Assembly (NCBI GenBank): GCA_029817715.1
Contig: JARUPY010000313.1
Coordinates: forward strand, 124,001 to 188,000
Length of the DNA stretch: 64,000 bases
Reading direction: 5' to 3'
Source: Melastoma dodecandrum
Taxonomy: Eukaryota; Streptophyta; Magnoliopsida; Myrtales; Melastomataceae
Of the stretch, positions 35,979 to 45,965 are shown piece after piece. The position numbers and the translations under genes are program-made. The notes below the pieces were generated by a model, which did not search any database, was not told the DNA's origin, and worked only from the letters and a program-made list of their open reading frames with translations. Every line of letters starts with the position of its first letter. The first letter of the stretch is position 1.

Positions 35979-36959
35979 TCACTGCACTCCCGCCTTCAGC
36001 GCCGGATCGACGACCACCGGCCCGACCTGCGGGTAGTGGGGCGCCACACCGTGCTTGACCGCCCAGAGGTACCAGTTGTCGACCGCCGTGCCGGTGAGCA
36101 GGATGCCGATGCCGCCGACGAGCGGGGTCAGCACCGCGAACCACCACGCCCAGCGGTGGATCGATTCCATCGTGGCGTTGAAGCCCATCGTCCAGCGCCA
36201 GAACAAAGCCGCGCGCTCCGAGGCCGTGCCGCGGTCGACGATCTGCTCGATCTCGCGCTCGCCGCCGAGGCGGCTGACGGCGAGGATCGTCGCGCCGTGC
36301 ATGGCGAAGAGCAGCGTCGACCCGTAGAGGAACGCGATCGAGAGCATGTGGAAGGGATTGTAGAAGAGGTTGCCGTAGCGCAGCGAGAAGGCCGCGGTCC
36401 AGTCGAGGTGCGGGAAGATGCCGAACGGCACCGCCTCGCCCCAGCTGCCCATGAGCAGCGGCCGGATGAAGCCGAGCACGAGGAACAGCCAGATCGCCGA
36501 GAGGAACGCCCAGGCCGCGTGCGTGCCCATGCCGAGCGACTTGGCGCGGCGATAGATGCGCAGCCACCACAGCAGCACCGAGGTCGTGAGGAAGAAGCCG
36601 GCGATCTGCCACCAGCCGCCCTGGTCGAGCGGGCAGATCATGCACAGGCCGAGCCCCGGCGGCGGCGGCTCGAGCTTGAGCCAGAACAGCTGGCGGACGA
36701 ACTGGACCGGATTCCAGTTCACCGAGGCCCACATGTTGAGGCCGATGACCTCGAAGGCGAGGACGCCGAAGAGGATCGACGCGGTGCCGAGGAAGCCGAG
36801 GTAGACGGGGCCGACCTGCGCGTCGCCGACGACGCCGGCCCAGTAGGAGAAGAACGGCTTGCCGAGGCGATCGCGGTTCTCGACCGGCGAGAGCGGGATG
36901 CCCGGATAGAGCGGGCCGCGGACCTGAACCTGCGTGAAGATGTTCTGGTACTCAGGCAT
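35979..36959 (-). CDS. pufM: Photosynthetic reaction-centre M subunit
   Basis: A 326-aa five-helix membrane protein of the type II reaction centre. The special-pair His lies in [15 protein letters not shown], iron-ligand residues are in MHGATIL and ESIHRWAWW, and the Glu ligand is in the cytoplasmic loop [16 protein letters not shown]. The start [15 protein letters not shown] at 36959 fits the family. It lies 11 bases after pufL. It carries quinone A and bacteriopheophytin partners with PufL. Confidence 0.98.
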   Translation of the reverse strand: MPEYQNIFTQVQVRGPLYPGIPLSPVENRDRLGKPFFSYWAGVVGDAQVGPVYLGFLGTASILFGVLAFEVIGLNMWASVNWNPVQFVRQLFWLKLEPPPPGLGLCMICPLDQGGWWQIAGFFLTTSVLLWWLRIYRRAKSLGMGTHAAWAFLSAIWLFLVLGFIRPLLMGSWGEAVPFGIFPHLDWTAAFSLRYGNLFYNPFHMLSIAFLYGSTLLFAMHGATILAVSRLGGEREIEQIVDRGTASERAALFWRWTMGFNATMESIHRWAWWFAVLTPLVGGIGILLTGTAVDNWYLWAVKHGVAPHYPQVGPVVVDPALKAGVQ

Positions 36960-36970
36960 GACAATCTCCC

Positions 36971-37795
36971 TCAGCGCCAGATCGGCAGGTTGAGCCACCA
37001 GTTCCACCACTCCGGCCAGCCCTTCGACCAGAACGGACCGGAGATGATGATGCAGACGGCGCTCCAGAAGCCCGCCGACAGCGCCAGGAACAGGCCGAGG
37101 CGATGGATGCCGATCGTGCCGATCGACCAGCCGATGTAGTCGCGGAACACCGTGTTCTCGTGCTCCGGCGTCTTCACGCGCTGGCCCTTCTGCGGGTTGG
37201 TCGCGGAGAGGACCAGCGAGCCGTGCAGCGACAGCGCCAGCGTCGTGGCGAAGAAGAAGGTGATCGCCAGCATGTGCGCGGGATTGTAGTGGAAGTGCAG
37301 GTACTGGTAGCCGGTGTTCGACACCCAATCGAGGTGCGACAGGATCCCGTAGGGGAAGCCGAAGCCCCAGGAGCCGAGCAGGATCGGTCGTATGACCTCC
37401 AACGAGACATAGGCGAAGATCGCCACCGCGAAGGCGAACGGCACGTGCAGGCCGATGCCGAGCTTGCGGCAGATCTCGACCTCGCGCAGCGCCCAGGAGC
37501 AGAAGGCGCCGATCGCGCAGATGGTGATGAGCTGCCAGAGGCCGCCTTCCTTCAGCGGCGCCAGCGCCAGGCCGTAGGAGATGTCGGGCGGCGCGATCGA
37601 GATCTGCCAGATGTTCCAGGTCGGTCCGAGCGACGCGCCGTAGACGATCAGCGCCGTGCCGACGAAGGAGAAGAAGATCGTCGTGATCCCGAAGAAGCCG
37701 ACGAAGAACGGTCCGACCCAGAAGTCGAAGAGGTCGCCGCCGATGAGCGTGCCACCCGGCACGCGGTATTTCCGCTCGAAAGATAGCATCGCCAT
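36971..37795 (-). CDS. pufL: Photosynthetic reaction-centre L subunit
   Basis: A 274-aa five-helix protein. The start at 37795 gives the family N-terminus [21 protein letters not shown] and has GGGAGG upstream; the in-frame codons further out are not conserved. Special-pair and iron-ligand His are in [24 protein letters not shown] and [10 protein letters not shown]. It is the partner of PufM in the charge-separating core. Confidence 0.98.
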   Translation of the reverse strand: MAMLSFERKYRVPGGTLIGGDLFDFWVGPFFVGFFGITTIFFSFVGTALIVYGASLGPTWNIWQISIAPPDISYGLALAPLKEGGLWQLITICAIGAFCSWALREVEICRKLGIGLHVPFAFAVAIFAYVSLEVIRPILLGSWGFGFPYGILSHLDWVSNTGYQYLHFHYNPAHMLAITFFFATTLALSLHGSLVLSATNPQKGQRVKTPEHENTVFRDYIGWSIGTIGIHRLGLFLALSAGFWSAVCIIISGPFWSKGWPEWWNWWLNLPIWR

Positions 37796-37836
37796 GATCA
37801 GAAACCTCCCGCGCGTCACCGTCTGTCGTTATCGAG

Positions 37837-37866
37837 GGCGGCCCGGCCCGGAAGACCGGCGCCGCC
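37837..37866 (-). promoter_or_regulatory. Intercistronic hairpin between pufA and pufL
   Basis: GGCGGC (37837-37842) pairs with GCCGCC (37861-37866), with CCGG/CCGG able to extend the stem inside. In purple bacteria a hairpin at this place protects the pufBA message and gives excess LH1 over reaction centre. The position, in the 111-base pufA-pufL gap, matches that role. Confidence 0.65.
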
Positions 37867-37906
37867 ATCGATCGTCGTGTGACCCTTCAAGTGCTCCCTT
37901 GTCCGC

Positions 37907-38098
37907 CTACTTGGCGGGCGAAGGCATGGGCGACATCTCGCTCGCCGCCGAAGCCGTCTTCGCATGCGGCCCTTCGAGCCAGTTGAAGCGGTCCGTCGAG
38001 AGCAGGATGAAGTGGATCAGAAGTGCCAGCCCGAACAGAAACGTGAACAGAGCGATCAGCGTCCTGCGGGGATCAAAGAGCAGCCAAACACGCCACAT
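37907..38098 (-). CDS. pufA: Light-harvesting LH1 alpha polypeptide
   Basis: A 63-aa single-span antenna protein. The bacteriochlorophyll ligand His is in [20 protein letters not shown], and the N-terminal [14 protein letters not shown] is typical of LH1 alpha. The C-terminal extension ([19 protein letters not shown]) is processed in some relatives. ATG at 38098 has AAGGAG upstream. It is 11 bases after pufB. Confidence 0.97.
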   Translation of the reverse strand: MWRVWLLFDPRRTLIALFTFLFGLALLIHFILLSTDRFNWLEGPHAKTASAASEMSPMPSPAK

Positions 38099-38109
38099 GT
38101 CCGTTCTCC

Positions 38110-38331
38110 TTAGGTGAGCGCGGTGAAGGCGTGATGGAGGAAGTCCATCCCGGTCTTGTAGCCTGCCGGCGTCGACGGCAGCCACGGGCGCCAGATGTAG
38201 ACCAGAACATGCGCGACGACCGCCACCGCCGTGAAGGCGAGGAAACTCGTCATGAAGATCTGGTGGAATTCCCGAGCCTCTGGCTCGGTCATGCCCGATA
38301 TTGAGACGTCGCGTCCCGGGACATCAGCCAT
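38110..38331 (-). CDS. pufB: Light-harvesting LH1 beta polypeptide
   Basis: A 73-aa antenna protein. [16 protein letters not shown] and [15 protein letters not shown] contain the conserved cytoplasmic His and the bacteriochlorophyll ligand His. ATG at 38331. It is followed by pufA in the standard order; a 126-base gap containing no clear gene separates it from pufQ. Confidence 0.97.
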   Translation of the reverse strand: MADVPGRDVSISGMTEPEAREFHQIFMTSFLAFTAVAVVAHVLVYIWRPWLPSTPAGYKTGMDFLHHAFTALT

Positions 38332-38457
38332 GCTACCCTCCTTTCTGTTGGCCTTGCGGCCGTTACCGCGCAGATCCTGGCGGCGGGATCGTCGCGGCGG
38401 CGTACCGCAGCGACGGCTTATGCGCCCGGGGACCCGGACGAATGGTGCGACGCAAAA

Positions 38458-38679
38458 CTAGCCCCAGAAGGCCAGCTGCGCCGTCGTGCCGGCACCGGCG
38501 ACGGCGTCGGCGAAGATCGAGCGGTGGGGCGCGTCGCCCCGCCAATAGGCGGGGAACAGCCGCGCCGTGAGCGCGATCGGCAGGTAGATCGCGAACGAGA
38601 GCGCGAAGATCGTCTTGAACTGGAAACCGTCCCAGTCGCGGGCGGGGCCGGTTGGCGCGGCGAGGTGACGAACAGTCAT
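38458..38679 (-). CDS. pufQ: PufQ, bacteriochlorophyll-assembly-associated protein
   Basis: A 73-aa single-TM protein. FQFKTIFALSFAIYLPIALTARLFP is the conserved PufQ membrane segment. PufQ is needed for normal bacteriochlorophyll formation and LH assembly in Rhodobacter. ATG at 38679 is preceded by AGGAGGA. It sits between bchZ and pufB, its usual place. Being short it lies within longer unconserved reading frames. Confidence 0.9.
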   Translation of the reverse strand: MTVRHLAAPTGPARDWDGFQFKTIFALSFAIYLPIALTARLFPAYWRGDAPHRSIFADAVAGAGTTAQLAFWG

Positions 38680-38710
38680 TGCGATCCTCCTGGTGCGTTG
38701 CAGATCGGGG

Positions 38711-40168
38711 TCATGCGGGCGCTCCCGCGAAAGCCTTGGCCGAGTGCTCGATGTGATCGGTGGTGACGCGGCTGTCGCCGCGTTCGTGGGCGGCGCCCTC
38801 GGCCGCATCGCGCAGCCGCTTGGCGGCGGAGATGCGCACCAGCATGGGCTGCGCCTCGACGAGCGTCTCGAGCGCCGCGCGCGCATCGTCGTCCCAGTCG
38901 AGCTCGGTGGTCCGCCCGGCGAGCCGCGACGGGGTCGCTGCGACCTTGTCCATCGCGGTGGCGAGCGGCAGGATGTGGAAGAGCGCGTCGAACAGCGCGT
39001 TCGCCACCTCCTGCACGAGCCAGGTCGCGCCCGAATAGCCCATCACCGGCGTGCCGGTGTGGCGGCGGATGATCGCGCCGGGAAACGAGAGCGGGATGTA
39101 GCTCGCGCGCGCGCCGCACTCGGCGAGGTACATGCGCTCGTTGTAGGAGCCGAACATGACCAGCGGCGGCTTCGTCTTGCACAGCTCGCGCACGGTCGCG
39201 TTGTCGGTCTTGGCGCCGGGCTTGCGGCCGACCGCGAAGGTGCACGGCAGGCCGAGCTCCTCCTCGAGGAAATGGCGGACGCCGCGCGCGTAGGTCTCCG
39301 TCGCGACGACGGCGAACGAGGCGGTGCCGAAGAAGTCCTGCGTCACCGAGCGCCAAAGATCCCACAGCGGCTTGATCGTCGTGTGCTTCTCGCGCTCGAT
39401 GAACGGCTCGGGATCGAGCCCGGTCAGCTCGCCCAGGGTGCGCAGGAACTTGGTCGTCGAGTGCAGGCCGATCGGCGCCTGCAGGTAGGGCCGGTCGAGC
39501 TGCTCGCAGAGCAGCCGGCCGAACTCGCGATACAGGCAGATGTTGACCTCGGCCTGCGCCAGCTTGCCGACGTCGGCGATGTGGCTGCCGAGCGGGAAGG
39601 TCATCGCGACCTCGCAGCCGATGCCCTCGACGAGGCGGCGGATCTCGGCGAGATCGGAGGCCATGTTGAACGTGCCGTAGATCGGCCCGATGATGTTGAC
39701 CTTCGGCCTGGCGCCCTCGGCGCGCGGCTTCGGCGCCGGCGCCTTCTTCGGGCCGAACTCGGTCCACAGCCAGTTGATGGCGCGGTTGGCCGACTGCCAC
39801 TGGTCCTCGTCGATGGTGCGCGGCAGGAAGCGCTTGATGTTGGTGCCTTCCGGCGTCACGCCGCCGCCGATCATCTCGGCGATCGAGCCGGTGACGACGA
39901 CCGACGGCATCGTCGGGTCGAGCACGGCGTTGGCGCGGCGCATCGCGCCCTCGGTGCCGGTCTTGCCGAGCTCTTCCTCGGCGAGGCCGGTGACGACGAT
40001 CGGCAGCTCGTGCGGCGGCAAACCGTCGGTGTAGTGCAGCACCGCGGTCACCGGCAGGTTCTCGCACCCGACCGGGCCGTCGATGACGACCTGCAGGCCC
40101 TTGATGGCCGTGAACGCGTAGACCGCGCCCCAATAGCCGCCGGCCCTGTCGTGATCGAGGACGAGCAT
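38711..40168 (-). CDS. bchZ: Chlorophyllide a reductase subunit Z
   Basis: A 485-aa nitrogenase-like subunit that with BchY forms the catalytic component of chlorophyllide a oxidoreductase, reducing the C7-C8 bond. [20 protein letters not shown] has the cluster-region Cys and [19 protein letters not shown] is typical. ATG at 40168 overlaps the bchY stop by one base (TGATG). pufQ follows after 31 bases. Confidence 0.97.
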   Translation of the reverse strand: MLVLDHDRAGGYWGAVYAFTAIKGLQVVIDGPVGCENLPVTAVLHYTDGLPPHELPIVVTGLAEEELGKTGTEGAMRRANAVLDPTMPSVVVTGSIAEMIGGGVTPEGTNIKRFLPRTIDEDQWQSANRAINWLWTEFGPKKAPAPKPRAEGARPKVNIIGPIYGTFNMASDLAEIRRLVEGIGCEVAMTFPLGSHIADVGKLAQAEVNICLYREFGRLLCEQLDRPYLQAPIGLHSTTKFLRTLGELTGLDPEPFIEREKHTTIKPLWDLWRSVTQDFFGTASFAVVATETYARGVRHFLEEELGLPCTFAVGRKPGAKTDNATVRELCKTKPPLVMFGSYNERMYLAECGARASYIPLSFPGAIIRRHTGTPVMGYSGATWLVQEVANALFDALFHILPLATAMDKVAATPSRLAGRTTELDWDDDARAALETLVEAQPMLVRISAAKRLRDAAEGAAHERGDSRVTTDHIEHSAKAFAGAPA

Positions 40169-41730
40169 CAGGCCGGCCCTCCCAGGTCCTGGGTCTCGGC
40201 GGCGCGCTGCTTGGCCTTGATGTCGAGCGCCTTCTTGTACTTCTCGCGGAACTCCGGCCGGTCGACGGGCGTGTCCGACCAGACGCCGGCATTGTGGCCG
40301 CTGCCGACGCCCTCGAAGAAGGCCTTCATCGCGTCGAAGCGCGGCTTGGAGGCGATGGCGGCGTTGACGACCTCGGCGAGCGAGCCGGCGCCCATCATGC
40401 CGAACAGCGGCCGCGCCGAGATGAGGTTGGTGAAGTAGAGCGCCGGGATGCCCCGCGCCTTGGCCTTCTGCACCACGGGCGTCGTGCCGATCGCGAGATC
40501 GGGCTCGAAGGCCTCCATCGCGGCGAGGTCCTGCTCGAGCGAGGCGCGGTAGGTGACGGGGATGCCGCGGGCCTCGAGCCACTCGCGGTCCGCCTCAGAC
40601 TGCGGGGTGCGCGGGCAGGCCGTGCCGACGTAGCGCAGGTCCGCGCCGCATTCGACGAGCAGCCGCGCGACGATCAGCTCCGAGCCCTCGTAGCCCGACA
40701 GCGTGATGCGGCCCTTGATCGGCTTGGCGGCGAGCGCGCCGGCGATCGCCGGCAGGAAGCGGTTCTTCGCCGCGTCGATGCGCTCCTGCGCGACGCCGCA
40801 GGTGCGGCCGATCGCATCGAGCCAGGCCGCGGTGCCGTCGACGCCGACGGGGCCCGAGCCGACGATCGGCCGGCCGGCCGCCGCGAACTCGCGCAGCGAG
40901 GCCTTGTAGAAGGGGTGGATCGCCGCAACCGCCGTGCAGTCCAGCGCCGCATAGAGCTCGCGCCACTCGCGCGTCGGCACGACCGGGCCGGCGGCGAGGC
41001 CGAGCGGCTCGAGCAGCGCGCCGATGCCGACGGGATCGGCCGGGAACATCTCGCCGACGAGGGCGATCGACGGCCGCTCGCTGCGACCCTTCTCTGGCGC
41101 GGCGACGGGGCCGGCCATCGCCTCTTCCCGCGCATAGGCCAGCATCGCGCCGGCGAGCACGTCCTTCGCCTCGGCATGCGTCGGGATGCCGAAGCCCGGC
41201 ACGTCGATGCCGATGATGCGGACGCCGTTGATGGCCTTGGGCAGCAGCCGCAGCGGCACGCCGGACGCCGTCGGCACGCAGAGGTTGGTGACGACGATCG
41301 CGTCGTAGGCCTCGGGGTCGGCGAGCTGGTAGACCGCCTCGCGGATGTCCTCGAACAACTTGCCGGTGACCAGCGTCTCGGAATTGAACGGCACGTAGCC
41401 GACCGAGCGGCGCGCGCCGTAGAAATGCGAGGTGAAGGTGAGCCCGTAGACGCAGCAGGCCGAGCCCGACAGCACGGTCGCCGTGCGCTTCATGCGCAGA
41501 CCGACGCGCAGCGAGCCGAAGGCCGGGCACATGCTCTGCGGCTGGTCGTGCGGGCCCTGCGGATAGTCTTCGGCGTAGCGCGCCAGCACCTCGGACTTGC
41601 CGGCCTTGGCCGCGGCCGCGCGCATCTCCGCCTTGCCGCCGTGGCAGCCCGAGCCCGACGCCGCGACCGGCTCGCCGGCTTCGGTGATCGTCAGGTCGTC
41701 GCGGAGGGGCGCGTCGTAATCCATGGACAT
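40168..41730 (-). CDS. bchY: Chlorophyllide a reductase subunit Y
   Basis: A 520-aa nitrogenase-like subunit. Cluster-ligand cysteines appear in [25 protein letters not shown] and [19 protein letters not shown] 41730 overlaps the bchX stop by one base; an inner ATG at 41724 is the only alternative. Partner of BchZ. Confidence 0.97.
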   Translation of the reverse strand: MSMDYDAPLRDDLTITEAGEPVAASGSGCHGGKAEMRAAAAKAGKSEVLARYAEDYPQGPHDQPQSMCPAFGSLRVGLRMKRTATVLSGSACCVYGLTFTSHFYGARRSVGYVPFNSETLVTGKLFEDIREAVYQLADPEAYDAIVVTNLCVPTASGVPLRLLPKAINGVRIIGIDVPGFGIPTHAEAKDVLAGAMLAYAREEAMAGPVAAPEKGRSERPSIALVGEMFPADPVGIGALLEPLGLAAGPVVPTREWRELYAALDCTAVAAIHPFYKASLREFAAAGRPIVGSGPVGVDGTAAWLDAIGRTCGVAQERIDAAKNRFLPAIAGALAAKPIKGRITLSGYEGSELIVARLLVECGADLRYVGTACPRTPQSEADREWLEARGIPVTYRASLEQDLAAMEAFEPDLAIGTTPVVQKAKARGIPALYFTNLISARPLFGMMGAGSLAEVVNAAIASKPRFDAMKAFFEGVGSGHNAGVWSDTPVDRPEFREKYKKALDIKAKQRAAETQDLGGPA

Positions 41731-42737
41731 CAAACCGTATCGTAGACGACTTCGAGGGACGGCTTGGTGATGTCGGCGCGGCCGCACATGTCCTGCATCG
41801 TCGCCGGCACGAGGACGACGTCGCGGCCGACGGTGTCGCCGGAGAACAGCTCGAGCAGGCCGTCCTGCGTCAGCGGCTTCGGCCGCACCGGCGGCGCGTC
41901 GGCGACGTTCTGCGCCAGCTCCTCGAACAGCGCGCCCCAGCGGTTGCCCGGCGTGCCGATGATCTCGTAGTTCGCGCTCTTCTTGCGGATGTCCTCGTCG
42001 GCGGGGATCGCCGCCAGCACGGGGATCCCGGCGTTCTCGGCGAAGGCCTGCGCCTCGCCGCTGTGATCGTCCTTGTTGATCACCATGCCGGCGACGCCGA
42101 CGTTGCCGCCGAGCTTGCGGAAGTACTCGACCGCCGAGCAGACGTTGTTGGCGACGTAGAGCGACTGCAGGTCGTTCGAGGCGACGACGATCACCTTCTG
42201 GCACATGTCGCGGGCGATCGGCAGGCCGAAGCCGCCGCACACGACGTCGCCGAGGAAGTCGAGCAGGACGAAGTCGAAGCCCCATTCGTGGAAGCCGAGC
42301 TTCTCCAGCGTCTCGAAGCCGTGGATGATGCCGCGGCCGCCGCAGCCGCGCCCGACCTCTGGGCCGCCGAGCTCCATCGCGAAGACGCCGTCGCGCTTGA
42401 AGCAGACGTCGGAGATCGAGATCTCGGCGCCGGCCGCCTTCATCTTGGCGGAGGTCTCGATGATCGTCGGGCAGGCCTTGCCGCCGAACAGCAGCGAGGT
42501 CGTGTCGCTCTTCGGATCGCAGCCGATGAGCAGCACCTTCTTGCCCTGCTGCGCCATCATGTAGGAGAGGTTGGCGAGCGTGAAGCTCTTGCCGATGCCG
42601 CCCTTGCCGTAGATCGCGATGATCTGCGTCTCTTTCTTCGCCGGCGCGTCGGGGTCGCCGAGATGCACGGGATCGGGCTCGATCGCGGCTTCCGCGCGGA
42701 GCGCGTCCTTCATGCTGATCGGCGTCACAGCGTTCAT
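41730..42737 (-). CDS. bchX: Chlorophyllide a reductase iron protein (subunit X)
   Basis: A 335-aa NifH-like ATPase. P-loop IYGKGGIGKSFTLANL, switch I DPKSDTTSLLF, and the two [4Fe-4S] ligands in RGCGGRGI and GDVVCGGFG. It delivers electrons to BchYZ. ATG at 42737 overlaps the bchC stop by 4 bases. Confidence 0.98.
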   Translation of the reverse strand: MNAVTPISMKDALRAEAAIEPDPVHLGDPDAPAKKETQIIAIYGKGGIGKSFTLANLSYMMAQQGKKVLLIGCDPKSDTTSLLFGGKACPTIIETSAKMKAAGAEISISDVCFKRDGVFAMELGGPEVGRGCGGRGIIHGFETLEKLGFHEWGFDFVLLDFLGDVVCGGFGLPIARDMCQKVIVVASNDLQSLYVANNVCSAVEYFRKLGGNVGVAGMVINKDDHSGEAQAFAENAGIPVLAAIPADEDIRKKSANYEIIGTPGNRWGALFEELAQNVADAPPVRPKPLTQDGLLELFSGDTVGRDVVLVPATMQDMCGRADITKPSLEVVYDTV

Positions 42738-43675
42738 GCCGAAGCTCTCCAGTCGAGGACCATCTTGAGGCAGTCGCGATCGCCGAAGGCGGTCGCGTAA
42801 GCCTCGTCGGCGTCGGATGCCGCGGCCCGGTGGGTGATCAGGCCCTCGAGCGACAGCGCGCCGGAGAGCGCCAGGCGACGGACCGTCTCGAGGTCCTCGC
42901 GCTGCCATTGCGCGGCGATGCGCAGGCGCGCCTCGCGCATGAAGGCCGGGGGGAAGGCAAACGACACCGGCTCGTCGTAGAAGCCGGCGAGGCAGATCTC
43001 ACCGCCGGGCGCGAGGTGCGCCACGAGCGTGTCGAGCACCGCGGGATCGCCGCTGACGTCGGTGATGGCGCGATAGTCGCGGCGGCCGTCCCGCGCGGGA
43101 TCGACGACCTCGTAGTCTTCGGCGCCGGCGTGGCGCGCGGGGTCGCACTCCCACACCGTCGGCGCCGTGCCGCCGAGAGCGATGACGAGGCGGGCAAGCA
43201 GACGGCCGAGCGCGCCATGCCCAACGATGAGCTCGGGGAAGCGGGGCTCGGATTTGCCGAGCGTGTGGGCGGCGGTGGCGGCGAGCGCCAGCAGCACGCC
43301 GCTCTCGCCGAGCGAGGGCTCGAGCTTCGCGACGCGGGCGGCCGGCACCACGAGGTGGGAGGCGCTGGCGCCGAACAGGCCGCGCGCGCCCTTGAAGGCG
43401 GTGGAGCCCGGCACGAAGACGGTATCGCCGGCCTGGAAGGTGCCGGCCGCGTCGGCGGCGACGATGCGCCCGACGGCTTCGTAGCCGGGAACGAGCGGGT
43501 AGCCCATGCCGGGAAAGGCGGGCATGCGGCCGGTGTAGAGCAAGCGCTCCGTGCCGCTCGAGATCGCGCTCCAGTCGATCGCGACCGTGACGTCATCCGG
43601 GCCGGCGTCGACCAGCGCGAGCTCGCGCGGGGCGATGCATCTGGGCTCTGTCAAGACGATGGCGTTGGTCTGCAC
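42734..43675 (-). CDS. bchC: 3-hydroxyethyl-bacteriochlorophyllide a dehydrogenase
   Basis: A 313-aa medium-chain dehydrogenase-like protein oxidising the 3-hydroxyethyl group. SSGTERLLYTGRMPAFPGMGYPLVPG is its signature; the nucleotide region is LIVGHGALGRLLARLV. It begins the bchCXYZ-puf series and has a promoter with a PpsR-type palindrome just upstream (43731-43762). Confidence 0.97.
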   Translation of the reverse strand: MQTNAIVLTEPRCIAPRELALVDAGPDDVTVAIDWSAISSGTERLLYTGRMPAFPGMGYPLVPGYEAVGRIVAADAAGTFQAGDTVFVPGSTAFKGARGLFGASASHLVVPAARVAKLEPSLGESGVLLALAATAAHTLGKSEPRFPELIVGHGALGRLLARLVIALGGTAPTVWECDPARHAGAEDYEVVDPARDGRRDYRAITDVSGDPAVLDTLVAHLAPGGEICLAGFYDEPVSFAFPPAFMREARLRIAAQWQREDLETVRRLALSGALSLEGLITHRAAASDADEAYATAFGDRDCLKMVLDWRASA

Positions 43676-43730
43676 GTCGCGTCCCCGCCGTGGGCGAAAG
43701 CGTCTTCGTCGGTCGAAGCGTCTTTCTTAG

Positions 43731-43748
43731 TGTCAGTCTAAGCTGACA
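43731..43748. promoter_or_regulatory. PpsR/CrtJ palindrome over the bchC promoter
   Basis: TGTCAGTCTAAGCTGACA matches TGT-N12-ACA exactly. On the minus strand a -35 TTGACA (43762-43757) and a -10-like TAGACT (43740-43735) with a 16-base spacer overlap it, so binding should block bchC transcription. The -35 extends into the 3' end of crtF. Confidence 0.85.
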
Positions 43749-43758
43749 CTTTATGATG

Positions 43759-44934
43759 TCAATCGCGCCTAACTGCCCGATTGCGAATTCCCGCGCTTTT
43801 CTGGGCGACGAGCAGCCCGGTCAGCATCGGCCGCGCTGTTGCGATGCAGCGCACGCGGGCGAAGCCGGCCGCATAAAGCCGTCGCGTCAAATCGGCTTCC
43901 GAGCGCGGGCGGCCGCGCTGCATCGCGAGAAGGTACATCGAGAAATACGCGCCGACGTGCTCGGCGCCCGGCGCCTCGGCCATCGGCTCCGCCAAAAGGA
44001 GGATACCCCCTGGCGGTAGCGCGGCGACAATCTTCGCCAAGAGCGCGTCGAGATCGGCATCGTCGAGATCGTGCGCGACTCGCACGAGCGACATCAGGTC
44101 GGCGCCGTCGGGCAGCGGATCGCGCTTGAAGTCGCCGGCGACCACGCTCGCGCGGCCGCTCAATCGTTCGCGCTCGAACTTCGCCGCGGCGCGCTCGGTC
44201 ACCGCCGGCAGGTCGAACAGGATCACGCGCAGATCCGGCCGTCGATGCGCCGCCGCGATCAGGAAGTCGCCGCCGCCGCCGCCGATATCAAGAAGGCATC
44301 CGTGATCGACGAACGGATACGCGTCGAGCACATCGTCGGCGAGCAGCGACAGCGAGGTCGACATCAGCTGGCTGTAGGGGCCCACGGCATCCGCATCGAG
44401 AGCGGCGGCATCCTCCGCGACGGCGTAGGGCCAGAACTTCGCGAGCTCGGTGTCCGGCTTTCCGCCCTTCAGCAGCGCGACGGGATCGGCGAGGTCGCGA
44501 TAGAGCATGGCGTGATGCGCGATCATCGCGCCGACGGCGGGATTGCCGAGAAAGGCGGCGCCGTGCACGCCGAGGCCGTAGCCTTCGCCGTGCCGCTCGG
44601 CGAGCTGCAGCGCGACGGCGGCATCGAGAAGCCGCTTCATCGCCTCGGGCGGCAGATCGCACTGCGCCGCCAGGGTCTCGGCGGTGAGCGGGCCGTGCGC
44701 GAGCTTCTCGAGGAGCTTCAGCTCGACGCAGGCGAAGAGGATCTGCGAGTAGACGAAGCCGGCGCAGAGGTCGAATAGGCTCGACGCGCGCCCGTGGGCG
44801 ATCGGCCGCGTCAGGGGAAAGGTGGAGGCCCAACGTTGGAAGCCCGGCTGGCCGAGCATCCGGTTGCGGGCCTCGAACCAGCGGCTACGAAGGTTGGGAC
44901 GTCCGCGATCGGAGCGGGAGGCTGCGTTCGACAC
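43759..44934 (-). CDS. crtF: Demethylspheroidene O-methyltransferase
   Basis: A 391-aa SAM-dependent O-methyltransferase with an N-terminal dimerisation domain and the SAM loop CLLDIGGGGGDFLIAA. It methylates the 1-hydroxyl of carotenoids made by CrtC. The lipid-pathway neighbours crtE (10 bases upstream) and bchC (downstream) support this. Start at 44934. Confidence 0.95.
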   Translation of the reverse strand: MSNAASRSDRGRPNLRSRWFEARNRMLGQPGFQRWASTFPLTRPIAHGRASSLFDLCAGFVYSQILFACVELKLLEKLAHGPLTAETLAAQCDLPPEAMKRLLDAAVALQLAERHGEGYGLGVHGAAFLGNPAVGAMIAHHAMLYRDLADPVALLKGGKPDTELAKFWPYAVAEDAAALDADAVGPYSQLMSTSLSLLADDVLDAYPFVDHGCLLDIGGGGGDFLIAAAHRRPDLRVILFDLPAVTERAAAKFERERLSGRASVVAGDFKRDPLPDGADLMSLVRVAHDLDDADLDALLAKIVAALPPGGILLLAEPMAEAPGAEHVGAYFSMYLLAMQRGRPRSEADLTRRLYAAGFARVRCIATARPMLTGLLVAQKSAGIRNRAVRRD

Positions 44935-44943
44935 GAGGACGCC

Positions 44944-45813
44944 TCACGCGTTGGTGCGGGTGGCGAGGCTTTTGGGCAGCAGCCGGCGTGCCTCGTGATG
45001 GACGAGCGCCCGCATCGCCGCCGCGCCGCGGCACGGCGGGATCGAGCCGACCGCGTGCTGCACGAGGTCGTCGAGGCGGCGCACGGCGCCGTCGAGCCCG
45101 AGCTCGGCGACGGCATTGGGCCGGCCGAGCGCCGCATCGCGGCCGGTCGGCTTGCCGCACTCCTCGGGATTGGAAAAGGCGTCGCCGATGTCGTCGGCGG
45201 CCTGGTAGGCCTCGCCCAGCGTCTCGCCGAGCTCGCGCCAGGGCTCGGCCTCGACGCCCGCCGCCGCCGCGCCGGCAATGGCCGCGGCGCCGAACAACGC
45301 GCCGGTCTTGGCGCGATGGTAGTGGCGCAGGTCGATGCGCGGCTCGCATTCCCAGGCCTGGCCGGCGATGATGCCGGCCGGGGCGCCGGTGGCACGCGAG
45401 AGCGTCATCACCAGCAGCGCGAGACGCTGCGGCGCATGCGCCAACAGGCCGATCGCCTGGAACGACAGAAGGATCAGCGCGTCGCCGGCGAGCACCGCGA
45501 GCGGCTCGCCGAACGCCTTGTGGACGGACGGCTTGCCGCGCCGCGTCTCGGCATCGTCGAAGCACGGCAGGTCGTCGTGCACCAGCGAGGCGCAATGCAT
45601 GAGCTCGATCGCGCAGGCGGCGGCATCGGTGACGGACGGGTCGTCCTCGCCGCAGGCCTGCGCAACGGCGAGCGTGAGGCGCGGCCGCACGCGGGCGCCG
45701 CCGGGAAAGACGGCGTGACGCATCGCCGCGATGAGGCGCGGCGGGCAGGAGGGCACGGCGACCGTGTCGAGGGTCGTCAGCAAGGCTTGCTCGATACGTT
45801 CTGCCGTCTGCAT
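44944..45813 (-). CDS. crtE: Geranylgeranyl diphosphate synthase
   Basis: A 289-aa trans-prenyltransferase. First Asp-rich motif DDLPCFDD and second DDIGD hold Mg-diphosphate. It makes C20 diphosphate for phytoene and for the bacteriochlorophyll tail. It is transcribed divergently from crtD; the 152-base gap carries a PpsR-like site. Confidence 0.96.
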   Translation of the reverse strand: MQTAERIEQALLTTLDTVAVPSCPPRLIAAMRHAVFPGGARVRPRLTLAVAQACGEDDPSVTDAAACAIELMHCASLVHDDLPCFDDAETRRGKPSVHKAFGEPLAVLAGDALILLSFQAIGLLAHAPQRLALLVMTLSRATGAPAGIIAGQAWECEPRIDLRHYHRAKTGALFGAAAIAGAAAAGVEAEPWRELGETLGEAYQAADDIGDAFSNPEECGKPTGRDAALGRPNAVAELGLDGAVRRLDDLVQHAVGSIPPCRGAAAMRALVHHEARRLLPKSLATRTNA

Positions 45814-45872
45814 GGCAGCCTCCGATTGACGCGCCCCGTCCCCATTTGTCAGGCTACGTTGTCGGCAGGATG

Positions 45873-45890
45873 TGTCAAGTCAAATTGACG
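45873..45890. promoter_or_regulatory. PpsR-like palindrome between crtE and crtD
   Basis: TGTCAAGTCAAATTGACG differs from TGT-N12-ACA by the last base only. It is 60 bases from the crtE start and 76 from crtD, so it could act on both divergent promoters. A TTGACA on the minus strand (45878-45873) overlaps it as a possible crtE -35. Confidence 0.65.
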
Positions 45891-45965
45891 GCCGATGGTA
45901 CGGCCAGAGTGTTGAGATCATGGGCGGTCGCGGATCGGCGCGGGGTAAGGCATGAGGATCTGGGC

